Shown: positions 6,392 through 13,672 of the stretch, piece by piece
Layout of the letters: each line of letters opens with the position of its first letter
How positions within the stretch are numbered: the first letter of the stretch is position 1
Assembly: GCA_046331705.1 (NCBI GenBank)
Contig: JAXLQJ010000093.1
Location: forward strand, 1-18,025
Origin: JADJOY01 sp046331705 [NCBI: bacterium]
Lineage (GTDB): Bacteria; JADJOY01
DNA: 18,025 nt
Direction of reading: 5' to 3'
Translations under genes and position numbers: made by a program
Notes under the pieces: model-generated
Seen by the model: only the letters and a program-made list of their open reading frames with translations
What the model was told of the DNA's origin: nothing
The model's database searches: none

Positions 6392-8104
6392 ATGCCTGTG
6401 ACTCGATCGAGATACCTTGGATTCGCGATCGTCGCGCTCGCCGGATTCGTATCCGCAGCGCCGACGGGAGGCGCGTGCACACCAGCGCCGACGGCCCAGA
6501 CCAAGGTCGTCGCCGCGAACGATCTGGGCATGCACTGCGTCGACAAAGAGTTCTCGGTCTTCTCGATCCTGCCGCCGTACAACGTCATCCAGGCACAGGT
6601 GCTCCAGACGGATGCGACGGGATTCCCACAGATCCTGACCGACTCCAAGGTGCGCGTGACCTACGGCGCGGTGGCGGATGCCGGGGGCTCCATCAACACC
6701 ACCAGCCTGGGCAACAAGACGGCGTTCTGGAACTTCGCCCAGGCGCTCTTCGGCGTGACGCTGCAACCAGGCCAAGGCCTCCAAGGCCTCTACATGCCGG
6801 CGGACGCGCCCGTTCCCGGGCCGCAGGCGCTGCGCTTCGACGCGGCCACCAGCTGGTTCCGCGCCGACGGCATTCCCATCACGCCGACGGACGACGCGCG
6901 CAACTACAACCCCTACCCGCTGCTCCGCATCACCGCCATCGACAAGGCCACCAACACCGAGCTCGCGCACACCGACATCGTGGTGCCGGTCTCGACCGAG
7001 ACCGACTGCCAGAACTGTCACGCCACGGGTGGGATCGCCGCCGAGGCCACCGACATCACCTGGTCGAACGACCCGGACCTCGAGAAGCAATCGAAGCTCA
7101 ACATCCTCACGCTGCACGACCACAGCGAAGGCACGAACCTGATCGGGAGCCAGCCGGTGCTGTGCGCGAGCTGCCACTACTCGGCGGCGCTCGACCTCGC
7201 CGGCGCGGGTCCCCAGGGTCCACAGGTCGGCAAGCCCACGTCGTCGGCGGTGGCCCACGACTTCCACGGACGCCAGCTCCACAACGGCGTCCCGGTCTTC
7301 CCCTCGAACGGCGACGCGCTCTCGACCTGCTACCAGTGCCATCCCGGCCGCATCACGCAGTGTGATCGCGGCGCGATGAAGACCGGCGGCATGGAGTGCC
7401 GCGACTGCCACGGCGACATGCTCGCGGTCGGCGGCGCCAACACGCTGGCGGTGGGCGGCAGCATGGACGGCGCCAACGACGGCGGTCACCGGCGCCCGTG
7501 GCTCGACATGCCGCGCTGCCAGTCGTGTCACAACGGCGACGCGATGAACCACCTCACCGGCACCGGCCTGGTGCCCGCCCCCGACGGGATCCGTCTGATC
7601 CAGGCGTATCGTACGGGCGATGCCGCCGCGTCCTCGATCCTGGCCACGAACACCCGCTTCGCCGAGGACACCCACACGCGCTTCCGCTTCAGCACCGGCC
7701 ACGGCGACGTGCTGTGCGAAGGCTGCCACGGCAGCACCCACGCGATCTGGCCGAACGCCGACGCTGCTGCGAACGACAACGTCGCGGCCGCCCAGATCCA
7801 GGGTCATAGCGGCACGCTCATCGAATGCACCGCCTGCCACAAGTCCGGCACCGTGCCGCTCAACCTGAACGGCCCCCACGGCATGCACGTCGTCAACGAC
7901 ACCCGCTGGCTCAACGAGGACGTCCACGGGCAGCAATTCGAGAACAACAAGAACTCGTGCCGCACGTGTCACGGCGCGAGCCTCCAGGGCACGCCGCTCT
8001 CGAAGGCCGCGGCGACTCGTACCTTCACGGTCGAGGACCATACCGTGACGATCCCGGCCGGCACCCAGGTGCGCTGCAACCACTGCCACAGCACGCCGAG
8101 CTGA
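6392..8104 (+). CDS. exported nonahaem (9 x CXXCH) c-type cytochrome
   Basis: ATG 6392 is chosen because GAGGAG lies just upstream and a signal peptide follows (YLGFAIVALAGFVSA, likely cleavage near A23); the in-frame codon at 6314 is in the leader. The product is 570 residues. Nine haem-binding CXXCH motifs are seen in order: CQNCH (206), CASCH, CYQCH, CRDCH, CQSCH, CEGCH, CTACH, CRTCH and CNHCH (562). Residues about 38-200 carry no haem motif but include NDLGMHC (43-49) and FSVFSILPPYN, a region I recall from other uncharacterised multihaem cytochromes. Haem is attached in the periplasm, so it acts there or at the outer surface, probably in electron transfer. No cytochrome maturation or porin partner is in this window. 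A C28 lipid site is possible but its lipobox (GGAC) is poor. A strong terminator follows. Confidence 0.93.
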   Translation: MPVTRSRYLGFAIVALAGFVSAAPTGGACTPAPTAQTKVVAANDLGMHCVDKEFSVFSILPPYNVIQAQVLQTDATGFPQILTDSKVRVTYGAVADAGGSINTTSLGNKTAFWNFAQALFGVTLQPGQGLQGLYMPADAPVPGPQALRFDAATSWFRADGIPITPTDDARNYNPYPLLRITAIDKATNTELAHTDIVVPVSTETDCQNCHATGGIAAEATDITWSNDPDLEKQSKLNILTLHDHSEGTNLIGSQPVLCASCHYSAALDLAGAGPQGPQVGKPTSSAVAHDFHGRQLHNGVPVFPSNGDALSTCYQCHPGRITQCDRGAMKTGGMECRDCHGDMLAVGGANTLAVGGSMDGANDGGHRRPWLDMPRCQSCHNGDAMNHLTGTGLVPAPDGIRLIQAYRTGDAAASSILATNTRFAEDTHTRFRFSTGHGDVLCEGCHGSTHAIWPNADAAANDNVAAAQIQGHSGTLIECTACHKSGTVPLNLNGPHGMHVVNDTRWLNEDVHGQQFENNKNSCRTCHGASLQGTPLSKAAATRTFTVEDHTVTIPAGTQVRCNHCHSTPS

Positions 8105-8130
8105 TCGCGGCACGCGATCGGGCGGCTCGC

Positions 8131-8162
8131 GAGGCCGCGTGACCTTCGGGTCACGCGGCCTC
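8131..8162 (+). terminator. strong hairpin terminator after the cytochrome gene
   Basis: Perfect 14-bp stem GAGGCCGCGTGACC / GGTCACGCGGCCTC closed by a TTCG tetraloop, 27 nt after the stop, followed by a modest T-rich tail (GTCGTTTCTC). Confidence 0.85.
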
Positions 8163-8206
8163 GTCGTTTCTCGGGTACCGATTGCCGCTCGGTGGCTGGC
8201 GTGCAA

Positions 8207-8223
8207 GAGTGGCTGAGCCACTC
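8207..8223. promoter_or_regulatory. 17-bp palindrome upstream of the INSIG-like gene, possible operator
   Basis: GAGTGGCT-G-AGCCACTC, perfect 8-bp arms around one central G, 23 bp before ATG 8247. A weak promoter-like pair (TTGCCG at 8182, AAGAGT at 8205, 17-bp spacing) would place it over the -10 and start site. It has the form of a repressor site; no cognate regulator can be named. Confidence 0.4.
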
Positions 8224-8246
8224 AGCAACTGGCCCGAGGGATCGCA

Positions 8247-8810
8247 ATGCCGCGTCTCACCTGGAAGGAAGTCGCCGTACCGGCCCTCTTCGGTGCCGGG
8301 CTGACGCTCTGCGACCGCATGCACTGGCGGCACGGCGCCTTGAGCTACCCGCGCGTGGGGCTGCTCGCGGGCCAACCCCTCTGGGTTCCCCCGCTCTTCG
8401 CCCTGGGCGCGGTGGTGCTGGTCCTCACGCATCGCTGGGTGGTGGGGTTTCGGCTCGGCCATGCGCCGCGCGCCACGGTGGCCGCGGCGCTCGCGCAGAC
8501 GAGCGTGTTCGTGCTCGCGTACGCATGCACCGCCTGGTTCCACCGGCATCCCTGGTCGCTCGCGGCGGCGCTCACGGCGAGTTGGATCCCGGTCGCGCTC
8601 AGCCAGCGCTATCGGGGCTTCGTCGCGTTCGCGCTGGTGGCCGCCGTCCTCGGGCCGCTCGCCGAATGCGGCGTCGCGCTCGCGGGCGGCTTCCACTACA
8701 CCCACCCCGAGCTCGGGCCGGTGCCGATCTGGTTGCCGCCGCTCTACCTCTGGGCCGCCTATTGCGGCGCTGGCCTCGACCGCTGGCTCGCGGCGCTCCC
8801 GGAACGCTAG
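8247..8810 (+). CDS. six-helix integral membrane protein, possible INSIG-like
   Basis: ATG 8247 with GAGGG 6 nt upstream; 187 residues, ending TAG. Six hydrophobic segments are visible at about residues 8-26, 44-66, 78-98, 103-119, 124-147 and 158-180. The last part reads GGFHYTHPELGPVPIWLP (147-164), then a helix and GAGLDRWLA. This parallels, as I remember it, the C-terminal stretch of animal INSIG proteins (YxYTSP, WLP, MGNIGRQLA), and AGQPLWVPPLFALGA (41-55) parallels THYWAVPVGLGAAL. Length and helix count fit the family, which also has a characterised mycobacterial member. In animals INSIG binds sterols and retains SCAP; a bacterial member may bind lipid. The assignment is inference from short motifs; otherwise call it a hypothetical membrane protein. 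Flanked by terminators, so probably a single-gene unit. Confidence 0.8.
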   Translation: MPRLTWKEVAVPALFGAGLTLCDRMHWRHGALSYPRVGLLAGQPLWVPPLFALGAVVLVLTHRWVVGFRLGHAPRATVAAALAQTSVFVLAYACTAWFHRHPWSLAAALTASWIPVALSQRYRGFVAFALVAAVLGPLAECGVALAGGFHYTHPELGPVPIWLPPLYLWAAYCGAGLDRWLAALPER

Positions 8811-8814
8811 GCGC

Positions 8815-9936
8815 TCAGCGCGAGCCGCCATCGACTGGCGGCTCGAGGGTGAGCGGGAGGCACGTGACGTCGAGATCCCGCGCCAGGATCAGCGCCAGAC
8901 GTTCGCGCTGCTCCGCGCCGCGCGCCACGAGCTGCGCGCAGCCGTCGCCTTGCGAGCCCACGCCCTTTCCGCCCCACGCGAGGTCGCGGATCGCCGGATG
9001 CGCGAGCACCTCGTGCAGGCGCGGCGCCGCGAGCTCCGGGCACGCGGGCGCGACCTCGCCGTCGAAGAGCGCTTGCGCCTCGACCATGAGCGCGCCCAGG
9101 GTCCGCGCGTCACCCGCGACGAGCGCGTCGCGCGCCTGCCGCACGAGGCTCGCGTTCCGCGCGCCGAGCGCGGAACGAACGCGAGCGGCGCGCTCCCCCG
9201 GCGTCGCCGGAAAGCACGCGTTCAGATCGCGCAGGATGCGACGCGTGTCCTTGGCGCGCTTCAGGTCGACGACCAGCAGATGCAGCGGCTGGGCAACCGC
9301 GAGCGCATCGATCGCGAGCTCGTCGCCATCGAACGTCAGGAACGTGGCGACTCGGCCGAGCGCGCAGATCTGATCCATCCGTCCGCACGCCGAGCCCGTG
9401 AGACGCTCGCCCTCGTACGCCAGGTCCATCTCGTCACGCGGGGAGAGACCGAGGCCGTGCACTCGATCGAACGCGCGCGCCACCGCGACGCAGATCGCCG
9501 CCGAGGAGGAAAGGCCCTTCTGGACGGGGAGCGTCGAACCCTCGATGCGGAGCGTGAGCCCGCCCACGCGGTAGCGCGCCACCACTTGCGCCGCGGTGCC
9601 GAACGCGTAGCTCAGGAAGCCGCCGCGCTCGGCCGCCGCGGCGAGCATCGCGGCCTGGTCCTCGACGACCTCCTCGTGCCAGCGCCGTTCCTCGTCCAGC
9701 CAATGCGAGATCGCGACCTCGTGAATCCTCGGCTCGGCGCGAACGCCGATCCCTTGATCGGTCCCCGCCACCAGGCAATGCCCCGGCGCGAGCGCGGGAT
9801 GGGTCCGTCGGTAGCCGCCAGCCCAGTCGGAGTGCTCTCCCATCAGGCAGAGCCGGCCGGGGACGAAGAGCTCGATCACCGGTGGCTCGCCGCGGCGAGC
9901 GGGGCGCGACGGAGCGACATCGTCGACGTGGATCAC
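8815..9936 (-). CDS. GHMP-family sugar kinase, galactokinase-like
   Basis: GTG 9936 overlaps the stop of selO by 4 nt (GTGA), supporting this start; 373 residues, TGA at 8815-8817. All three GHMP motifs are present: PGRLCLMGEHSDW at 26-38 (substrate side, galactokinase-like GEHxD), PVQKGLSSSAA at 137-147 (ATP phosphate loop), and GGKGVGSQGDGCAQL near residue 325 (C-terminal glycine-rich motif). GRMDQ at 185-189 holds the likely catalytic aspartate D188. The family transfers phosphate from ATP to a sugar or small alcohol; the exact substrate (galactose, another hexose, a uronic acid or a heptose) cannot be read here, and no Leloir or nucleotide-sugar gene is adjacent. The soluble form indicates a cytoplasmic enzyme. 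Second gene of an operon with selO; converges with the membrane protein gene 4 bp away. Confidence 0.87.
   Translation of the reverse strand: MIHVDDVAPSRPARRGEPPVIELFVPGRLCLMGEHSDWAGGYRRTHPALAPGHCLVAGTDQGIGVRAEPRIHEVAISHWLDEERRWHEEVVEDQAAMLAAAAERGGFLSYAFGTAAQVVARYRVGGLTLRIEGSTLPVQKGLSSSAAICVAVARAFDRVHGLGLSPRDEMDLAYEGERLTGSACGRMDQICALGRVATFLTFDGDELAIDALAVAQPLHLLVVDLKRAKDTRRILRDLNACFPATPGERAARVRSALGARNASLVRQARDALVAGDARTLGALMVEAQALFDGEVAPACPELAAPRLHEVLAHPAIRDLAWGGKGVGSQGDGCAQLVARGAEQRERLALILARDLDVTCLPLTLEPPVDGGSR
8821..8845. terminator. perfect hairpin at the convergent gene ends, probable bidirectional terminator
   Basis: CGAGCCGCCA-TCGAC-TGGCGGCTCG: 10-bp perfect stem, 5-nt loop, 10 nt past the stop of the plus-strand gene and inside the last codons of the minus-strand kinase. 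No T-tract on either side, so termination may be weak or the hairpin may protect transcript ends. Confidence 0.5.
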
Positions 9937-11390
9937 GCTCGCGACTCGACGCGCGCGTCACCGCCCGCGACGGGATGGCCGAGGGCCGCGCCCATGGCCC
10001 GGACCTCCGCGATCTTCGCCTCCAGCGGACCCCAGTCGTCGCGCTCGGCAATCGCGTCCCAGAGGGACTCGACCTCCTGGATCAGCATCGAGCACGGCTG
10101 GTCGCGGCGGAAGTATTCGCCCGCGAGGCGCTCGGGATGCGACGGCGCATGCCGATCGAGCAGCGCTCGAAACTCCTCGTAGCGCGGGCCGGTGTAGTGG
10201 CGCGCCGCGGATCCGCCGAGCGCGCGAGCGGCGCTCGCCGCGCCGCCGTACCAATCGAAGAAGAAGCGGTCGAAGCCGACGTAGCTCTCGCCCAGAAAGC
10301 CGAGCGCGGCACGGACCAGCGACGTGTCGGCCTCGTCGCCGCGGCTGTCGACGCCCAGCCGCTCGCGGAAGCGACGGCGGTACTCCGTGCGAAACACCAC
10401 CTCGTACGTCGAGAGCGCCTCCTCCAGACGCTCGACCGTCGCGAGCGGCGCCAGCGCCACCGCGAGCTGCTCCAGGTTCCACAGCACCACGGCGGGCTGG
10501 CGGCCGTAGGCGTAGAGCCCCATCGAGTCGAAGTACGCGGCGGTGAACGCCGGGTCGTACCGCGGCAGGAATCGCCACGGACCGTAGTCGAAGCTCTCGC
10601 CCGTGATGTTCAGGTTGTCGGTGTTGAGCACTCCATGGACGAATCCCGCCACCATCCAGCTCGCCGCGAGCCGTGCCGCGCGCTCGCTCACCGCGCGCAG
10701 GAACGCGGGTGCCAGCTCGTTCGCGCCGGCAGCGGAGACCTCCGGCAGATAGTGCGACGCCGCGAACTCGAGCAGCATCCCGAGCCGCGCGGTGTCGCGC
10801 AGATAAGCCTGCCGCTGGAAGCTGCCGAAGCGCACGTGCCCGTGGCTGAGACGCACCATCACCGAGGAGCGCGTGGGCGACGGCTCGTCGCCGCGCTCGA
10901 GCGCCTCGCCCGTCTCGAAGAGGCTGAACGTCTTCGAGGTGTACACGCCCAGCGCTTCCAGCATCTCGGTGGCCAGGATCTCGCGAACGCCGCCTTTGAG
11001 CGTGAGCCGGCCGTCGCCGCCGCGCGACCAGGGAGTCTGCCCGCTGCCCTTGGTGCCCAGGTCGAGCAGGCGCTGGTCGACGGGATCCCGAAGCTGCGCG
11101 AACAGGAAACCGCGGCCGTCCCCGAGCTGCGGGTTGTACACCTGGAACTGGTGGCCGTGGTAGCGCAGCGCCAGCGGCCGCTCCAGGTTTCCCGGCAGCG
11201 GCTCGAACGCCCAGAAATGGCGCGACCAATCGTCGTCGCTCAGGCCACCCAGGCCGACGCGCGCGGCCCACGCCTGATTGCGAAACCGGAGCTGGCGCGC
11301 CGGAAAGCGTGCCGCGGCGACGGGGTCGAAGAACGCTTCGCCCAGGCTCGGGAAGCGGGGATCGGGAAGGTAGATGGCATCGATGGGCAT
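9933..11390 (-). CDS. selO: SelO/YdiU family protein AMPylase
   Basis: ATG 11390, TGA 9933-9935; 485 residues, close to the usual bacterial length. Family motifs are clear: HGHQFQVYNPQLGDGRG (78-94), LGTKGSGQTPWSRGGDGR (111-128, K114 the likely ATP-binding lysine), REILATEMLEALGVYTSK, and HGVLNTDNLNITG (252-264) followed by FDYGPW (267-272), with D258 and D268 as catalytic and metal-binding residues. SelO is a pseudokinase-fold enzyme that transfers AMP from ATP to Ser, Thr or Tyr of target proteins and is linked to redox stress. This one has a single cysteine, and its C-terminal third replaces the usual VLRNWLAQ...PPDWGK region and Cys-bearing tail with an unrelated-looking sequence, so it is a divergent subfamily. 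No selenocysteine is suggested. First gene of the operon with the GHMP kinase. No Shine-Dalgarno seen. Confidence 0.9.
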   Translation of the reverse strand: MPIDAIYLPDPRFPSLGEAFFDPVAAARFPARQLRFRNQAWAARVGLGGLSDDDWSRHFWAFEPLPGNLERPLALRYHGHQFQVYNPQLGDGRGFLFAQLRDPVDQRLLDLGTKGSGQTPWSRGGDGRLTLKGGVREILATEMLEALGVYTSKTFSLFETGEALERGDEPSPTRSSVMVRLSHGHVRFGSFQRQAYLRDTARLGMLLEFAASHYLPEVSAAGANELAPAFLRAVSERAARLAASWMVAGFVHGVLNTDNLNITGESFDYGPWRFLPRYDPAFTAAYFDSMGLYAYGRQPAVVLWNLEQLAVALAPLATVERLEEALSTYEVVFRTEYRRRFRERLGVDSRGDEADTSLVRAALGFLGESYVGFDRFFFDWYGGAASAARALGGSAARHYTGPRYEEFRALLDRHAPSHPERLAGEYFRRDQPCSMLIQEVESLWDAIAERDDWGPLEAKIAEVRAMGAALGHPVAGGDARVESRA

Positions 11391-11483
11391 GGCGGGCGCG
11401 CAGCGTAACCGGGCGCCACGTCGCGGGCGCTGCGCGGCGCGCGTTGCCGCCGCCCCCGGGCCCGCCGCGGAGGTCGCCGTGCT

Positions 11484-11511
11484 TTGCAGAACCGCCGTAC
11501 GAAATTAGAAT
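11484..11511 (+). promoter_or_regulatory. candidate sigma-70-like promoter for the tetR-efflux operon
   Basis: TTGCAG (11484-11489), 16-bp spacer, TAGAAT (11506-11511, 5 of 6 to consensus) in a locally A/T-rich patch. The start of transcription would fall at about 11518, almost on ATG 11520. The 129-bp gap is shared with divergent selO, whose promoter I cannot place. Confidence 0.4.
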
Positions 11512-11538
11512 CGATATTCATGATTCGATCATCGATTC
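11508..11538. promoter_or_regulatory. probable TetR-type operator
   Basis: Inverted repeat GAATCGAT (11508-11515) / ATCGATTC (11531-11538), perfect 8-bp arms with a 15-bp spacer that itself holds GATTCGAT. It overlaps the candidate -10 box and the first codons of the adjacent TetR-family gene, the usual place for an autorepressor site. Confidence 0.6.
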
Positions 11539-12263
11539 AAACCAAGACTTCGGGCTTCGGCGTCGAGCGCCGTGCCCGCGAGATGGCCGAGCGCGAGCGC
11601 GTGATCCTGTGCGCCGCGGAGCGGCTGATCGGCGACCACGGCTTCCACGGCGCCGGCATGTGCGAGATCGCACGCGAGGCTGAGTACGCGATCGGTACGC
11701 TCTACGGCCTCTTCCCGAGCAAGGAGGTGCTCTTCGAGCGACTGGTGGAATCGCGCGCACAGGAGCTCGCGACCGCGATCCATGCGGCGCTTGCCGGCAC
11801 GGGAACCGTGCGCGAACGGCTCGCGCACGCCTGGCGCGCGAAGCTCGCGTTCTTCGTCCGCCACCTCCACTTCCTGCGGATCTACGCAGCCGCGTCGCCC
11901 ATGGCCTCGACGGTCTGGGGCGCGCCGGCGGGAGCGGCGCGGATCCGCCGCGACACGCTGCGCGCCGTCGCCGACACGATCGCCGAGGGCCAGCGCCTGG
12001 GCGAGCTCGACCCCGGCGCCTCCGCCCTGGATCTGGCCGTGGCGTTCCAGAACCTCTCGACGAGCTTCCTGATCGAGGCCGTGACCGAGAACGGCGAGCT
12101 CGCGCAGGAGCGCGCGCACGACGCGATGGAGCGCGTCTACTTCGAGCGCACCCTCGGTGCTCCACCCGCGCGCAGCCGCGGGCGCGCGCGCGGCGGCGCT
12201 ACCGTACCCACGGCTCGGGCCCGCCGCGCTGCGGTGCGCACCACGCCGCGGGCGCGCCGATGA
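11520..12263 (+). CDS. TetR/AcrR-family transcriptional regulator
   Basis: Start taken at ATG 11520 (247 residues), which may be read from a leaderless transcript; alternatives are TTG 11484, with GGAGG 10 nt upstream, and ATG 11583 (MAERERV), where homology to the family begins. The N-terminal TetR helix-turn-helix spans about residues 30-70: ILCAAERLIGDHGFHG, MCEIAREAEYAIGTLYGLFP, SKEVLFERL. The rest is a helical ligand/dimer domain. An Arg/Ala-rich tail (about the last 35 residues) looks disordered. First gene of the efflux operon, overlapping the outer-membrane gene by ATGA. Position next to the operator-like repeat at 11508 suggests it represses its own operon until a pump substrate binds; this is inferred. 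Ligand unknown. Confidence 0.9.
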   Translation: MIRSSIQTKTSGFGVERRAREMAERERVILCAAERLIGDHGFHGAGMCEIAREAEYAIGTLYGLFPSKEVLFERLVESRAQELATAIHAALAGTGTVRERLAHAWRAKLAFFVRHLHFLRIYAAASPMASTVWGAPAGAARIRRDTLRAVADTIAEGQRLGELDPGASALDLAVAFQNLSTSFLIEAVTENGELAQERAHDAMERVYFERTLGAPPARSRGRARGGATVPTARARRAAVRTTPRARR

Positions 12264-13672
12264 GCACCGATCCGAGGCGAGTCACGGGCGATCACGCGCC
12301 CGCTCACCGAGGCCGCGCGCGTCTCGTGGCGGCGCTGCTGGCGGTCGCGATCGCATCGCTCGTCGGGGGCGCTTCGGCCCACGCCGACACCGCGTCGCTG
12401 GCGCTCGCTGCCGCCTCCGACACGCCGGCCAGCGCGTCGCCCGCGCTCGATCTGGAGCAGGCCTTCGATCGGGCCCTCGCCACCGACCAGTCCATCCGGT
12501 CCGCGGTGGAGGCGGTGGCCAAGGCCGATCTCCTGCCCTGGAGCGGGCTCACGCGTCTCGCGCCGCGAATCACCGCTCAGGGCCGCTACGACAAGCCCGA
12601 GCACGACATCACGTCGAACCTCGGCCCCACGCGGGTGGAGACCCGCAGCGCGTCGATCACCCTCGAGCAGCCGCTGCTCGATCTCACGGCGATCCCCGCC
12701 TATCGCCAGGGCACGCTCGCCGCGGACGCCGCGCGGCTTCGCCAGCGCTTCGCCGCGCGCAACCTGCTCTTCGCGGTGGCCGAGGCCTACTTCGAGGTCC
12801 TGAAGCAAGCGCGCATCTCCGCGGTGACCACGCAGACACTCGAGCTCGCCGAGGCACAGCTCAGGCTGGCCCAGCGCCGCTTCCAGGTCGGCGAGGTCAC
12901 CAGGACCGACGAGCTGCGAGCGCGGGTGGTCGTGGAACGCGAGCACCAACGCCAGATCGAGGCCGAGAACGCGCTGCGCCTCGCTCGTCACACGCTGGCG
13001 AGCATCCTCAACCTCCCGAGCGGGGACGAGCTCCGGCTCGTCGAGCCGCCGCCGCTCGATGCGGCGCTGCCGGCGCTCGACGAGGCCGAATCGCGGGCGA
13101 CGGCGCACCGCGAGGATCTCGCTGCGTCGCGTCTCGAGATCGAGCAGCAGCAAGAGCGACGCCTCGAGACGCTCGCGCAATACGCGCCGCGCATCGCCGG
13201 CACCTGGACGGATCAATGGCTCGATCCCGAGACGTTCTCGACCCGCAACGACTTCTGGGAGGCGACCGTCGGCATCGAGATCCCCCTCTTCGAGGGCGGT
13301 CAGCGCGAGCTGGACGTCGCCAACGTGCGCCACGACATCACCACGACGCGGCTCGCTCACGAGAGCCTCGCCAAGTCCATCGACCTGGACGTGCGGGATG
13401 CCTGGCTGAGCGTCCGCACGCTCACCGAGACCCTCGATGCGCTGCGCGCGCAGGTCGCGGCTGCGGAGGAGAATTACCGCGACCTCGAGAGCCAGTACCG
13501 CGCGGGGGAGGCGACCAGCCTCGACCTCCAGAGCGCGCTCACGGACCTCGGCACCTCGCGAACCGACCTCGCCGCGCGCACCTTCGACCTCGAGATCGCG
13601 CTGCGGAACCTGGAGCGCGCCGAGGGCTCGTTCCAGGACGCGCGCGTCGCCGGATGGGGGCAGCCACGATGA
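12260..13672 (+). CDS. TolC-type outer membrane efflux protein
   Basis: ATG 12260 overlaps the tetR stop (ATGA); 470 residues. A signal peptide is visible (LVAALLAVAIASLVGGASAHA, cleavage near residue 42). The mature part has two repeated OEP halves: ALDLEQAFDRALATDQS then long helices, with LLFAVAEAYFEVLKQARI and LELAEAQLRLAQRRFQVGEV in the first half, and FWEATVGIEIPLFEGGQREL then SQYRAGEATSLDLQSALTDL in the second. Alternating coiled helices and the PLFEGG beta-hairpin are family hallmarks. It forms the trimeric outer-membrane channel and periplasmic tunnel for the pump encoded downstream. No lipobox Cys, unlike the NodT lipoprotein branch. Confidence 0.93.
   Translation: MSTDPRRVTGDHAPAHRGRARLVAALLAVAIASLVGGASAHADTASLALAAASDTPASASPALDLEQAFDRALATDQSIRSAVEAVAKADLLPWSGLTRLAPRITAQGRYDKPEHDITSNLGPTRVETRSASITLEQPLLDLTAIPAYRQGTLAADAARLRQRFAARNLLFAVAEAYFEVLKQARISAVTTQTLELAEAQLRLAQRRFQVGEVTRTDELRARVVVEREHQRQIEAENALRLARHTLASILNLPSGDELRLVEPPPLDAALPALDEAESRATAHREDLAASRLEIEQQQERRLETLAQYAPRIAGTWTDQWLDPETFSTRNDFWEATVGIEIPLFEGGQRELDVANVRHDITTTRLAHESLAKSIDLDVRDAWLSVRTLTETLDALRAQVAAAEENYRDLESQYRAGEATSLDLQSALTDLGTSRTDLAARTFDLEIALRNLERAEGSFQDARVAGWGQPR

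Noticed and set aside
6341-8221. 626-codon minus-strand frame opposite the cytochrome
   Set aside because: Low-complexity Arg/Val/Ala/Gly sequence, no motifs, spans the terminator and intergenic region; the plus strand has nine CXXCH motifs and a signal peptide.
9882-11408. 508-codon plus-strand frame opposite selO
   Set aside because: Composition is that of an antisense shadow, and selO motifs on the minus strand are unambiguous.
12157-13668. Upstream extension of the adaptor frame to 12157
   Set aside because: Arg/Ala-rich shadow over the outer-membrane factor; the lipoprotein signal and ATGA overlap fix the start at 13669.
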